From the NCBI GenBank assembly GCA_021796155.1, contig JAJYOO010000202.1, positions 1 through 5,411 of the forward strand: a DNA stretch of 5,411 nucleotides, in the 5' to 3' direction. Position numbers and translations under genes: made by a program. Source of the DNA: Chloroflexota bacterium. GTDB lineage: Bacteria; Chloroflexota; Anaerolineae; Anaerolineales; Villigracilaceae. The first letter of the stretch is position 1, and the number at the start of each line of letters is the position of its first letter. The notes beneath the pieces are model-generated. The model saw only the letters and a program-made list of their open reading frames with translations. It searched no databases and had not been told where the DNA came from. This document shows, one piece after another, positions 5,244 to 5,411 of the stretch.

Positions 5244-5411
5244 TCACTGCCACTGTATGATTTGAATGTGATGATTACTCCGATAATCAAAAGTATGACT
5301 TCCACAACCATAAAAGTCGTTGCACTTGTGTTCGCCGAACCTTGCAGGTATGCGCCTGCAAAAAACATTCGAAAGACACCAAGAAGCAGAAAAACCCATC
5401 CCGAAAGCTGG
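5240..5411 (-). CDS. Small membrane protein, C-terminal part (5' end outside the window)
   Basis: An open minus-strand frame enters from the right edge (first full codon at 5410) and ends with TGA at 5240-5242, giving 56 visible residues. It reads QLSGWVFLLLGVFRMFFAG, then a short polar loop (AYLQGSANTSATT), then FMVVEVILLIIGVIITF and a short polar tail KSYSGSE. This shows two hydrophobic segments, the second long enough to span the membrane. The stop overlaps the Imm5-like start by 4 bp (ATGA), which argues that it is a real gene in the same transcript. The family is not recognisable from this fragment; a small multi-pass membrane protein is all that can be said. Confidence 0.72.
   Translation of the reverse strand, partial: QLSGWVFLLLGVFRMFFAGAYLQGSANTSATTFMVVEVILLIIGVIITFKSYSGSE

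Overview
The window most resembles a mid-GC bacterium of the Chloroflexota, probably an Anaerolineae-type anaerobe. This is inference from gene style: a lipobox substrate-binding protein with a Thr/Pro/Ala/Gln linker and a Cys-containing insertion, an aldehyde:ferredoxin oxidoreductase (AOR) family gene, and short AACCTGCCAACTT-type intergenic repeats. No rRNA or other phylogenetic marker is present.

Layout from left to right. (1) A minus-strand family 3 ABC solute-binding lipoprotein (83-1087) ends in a textbook intrinsic terminator (35-72); no permease or ATPase is visible in the window. (2) A divergent intergenic region of about 300 bp (1088-1385) carries candidate promoters on both strands and a small palindrome. 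(3) A plus-strand pair follows: a 136-residue SCP2-like sterol/lipid carrier domain protein (1386-1796) and a 605-residue tungsten/molybdenum-pterin AOR family enzyme (1866-3683). Between them lies a 69-bp gap with inverted and tandem repeats of a TTGGCAGGTT motif, which overlaps a candidate promoter for the AOR gene. (4) Converging on these from the right is a minus-strand set: the 3' end of a small membrane protein (5240-5411, runs off the window), an Imm5-like putative immunity protein (4689-5243) overlapping it by 4 bp, and metF, 5,10-methylenetetrahydrofolate reductase (3720-4643).

The plus-strand pair suggests redox chemistry on a hydrophobic aldehyde or carboxylate, with the SCP2 domain presenting the substrate to the metalloenzyme; this is a hypothesis from adjacency. 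The minus-strand set mixes a housekeeping gene (metF) with an accessory-type gene pair. The junction between them carries a perfect palindrome and an integron attC-like half site, so it may be an old insertion boundary. The two most unusual signals are the SCP2-AOR pairing, with an altered second pterin motif in the AOR protein, and the repeat-rich switch region between the two genes.
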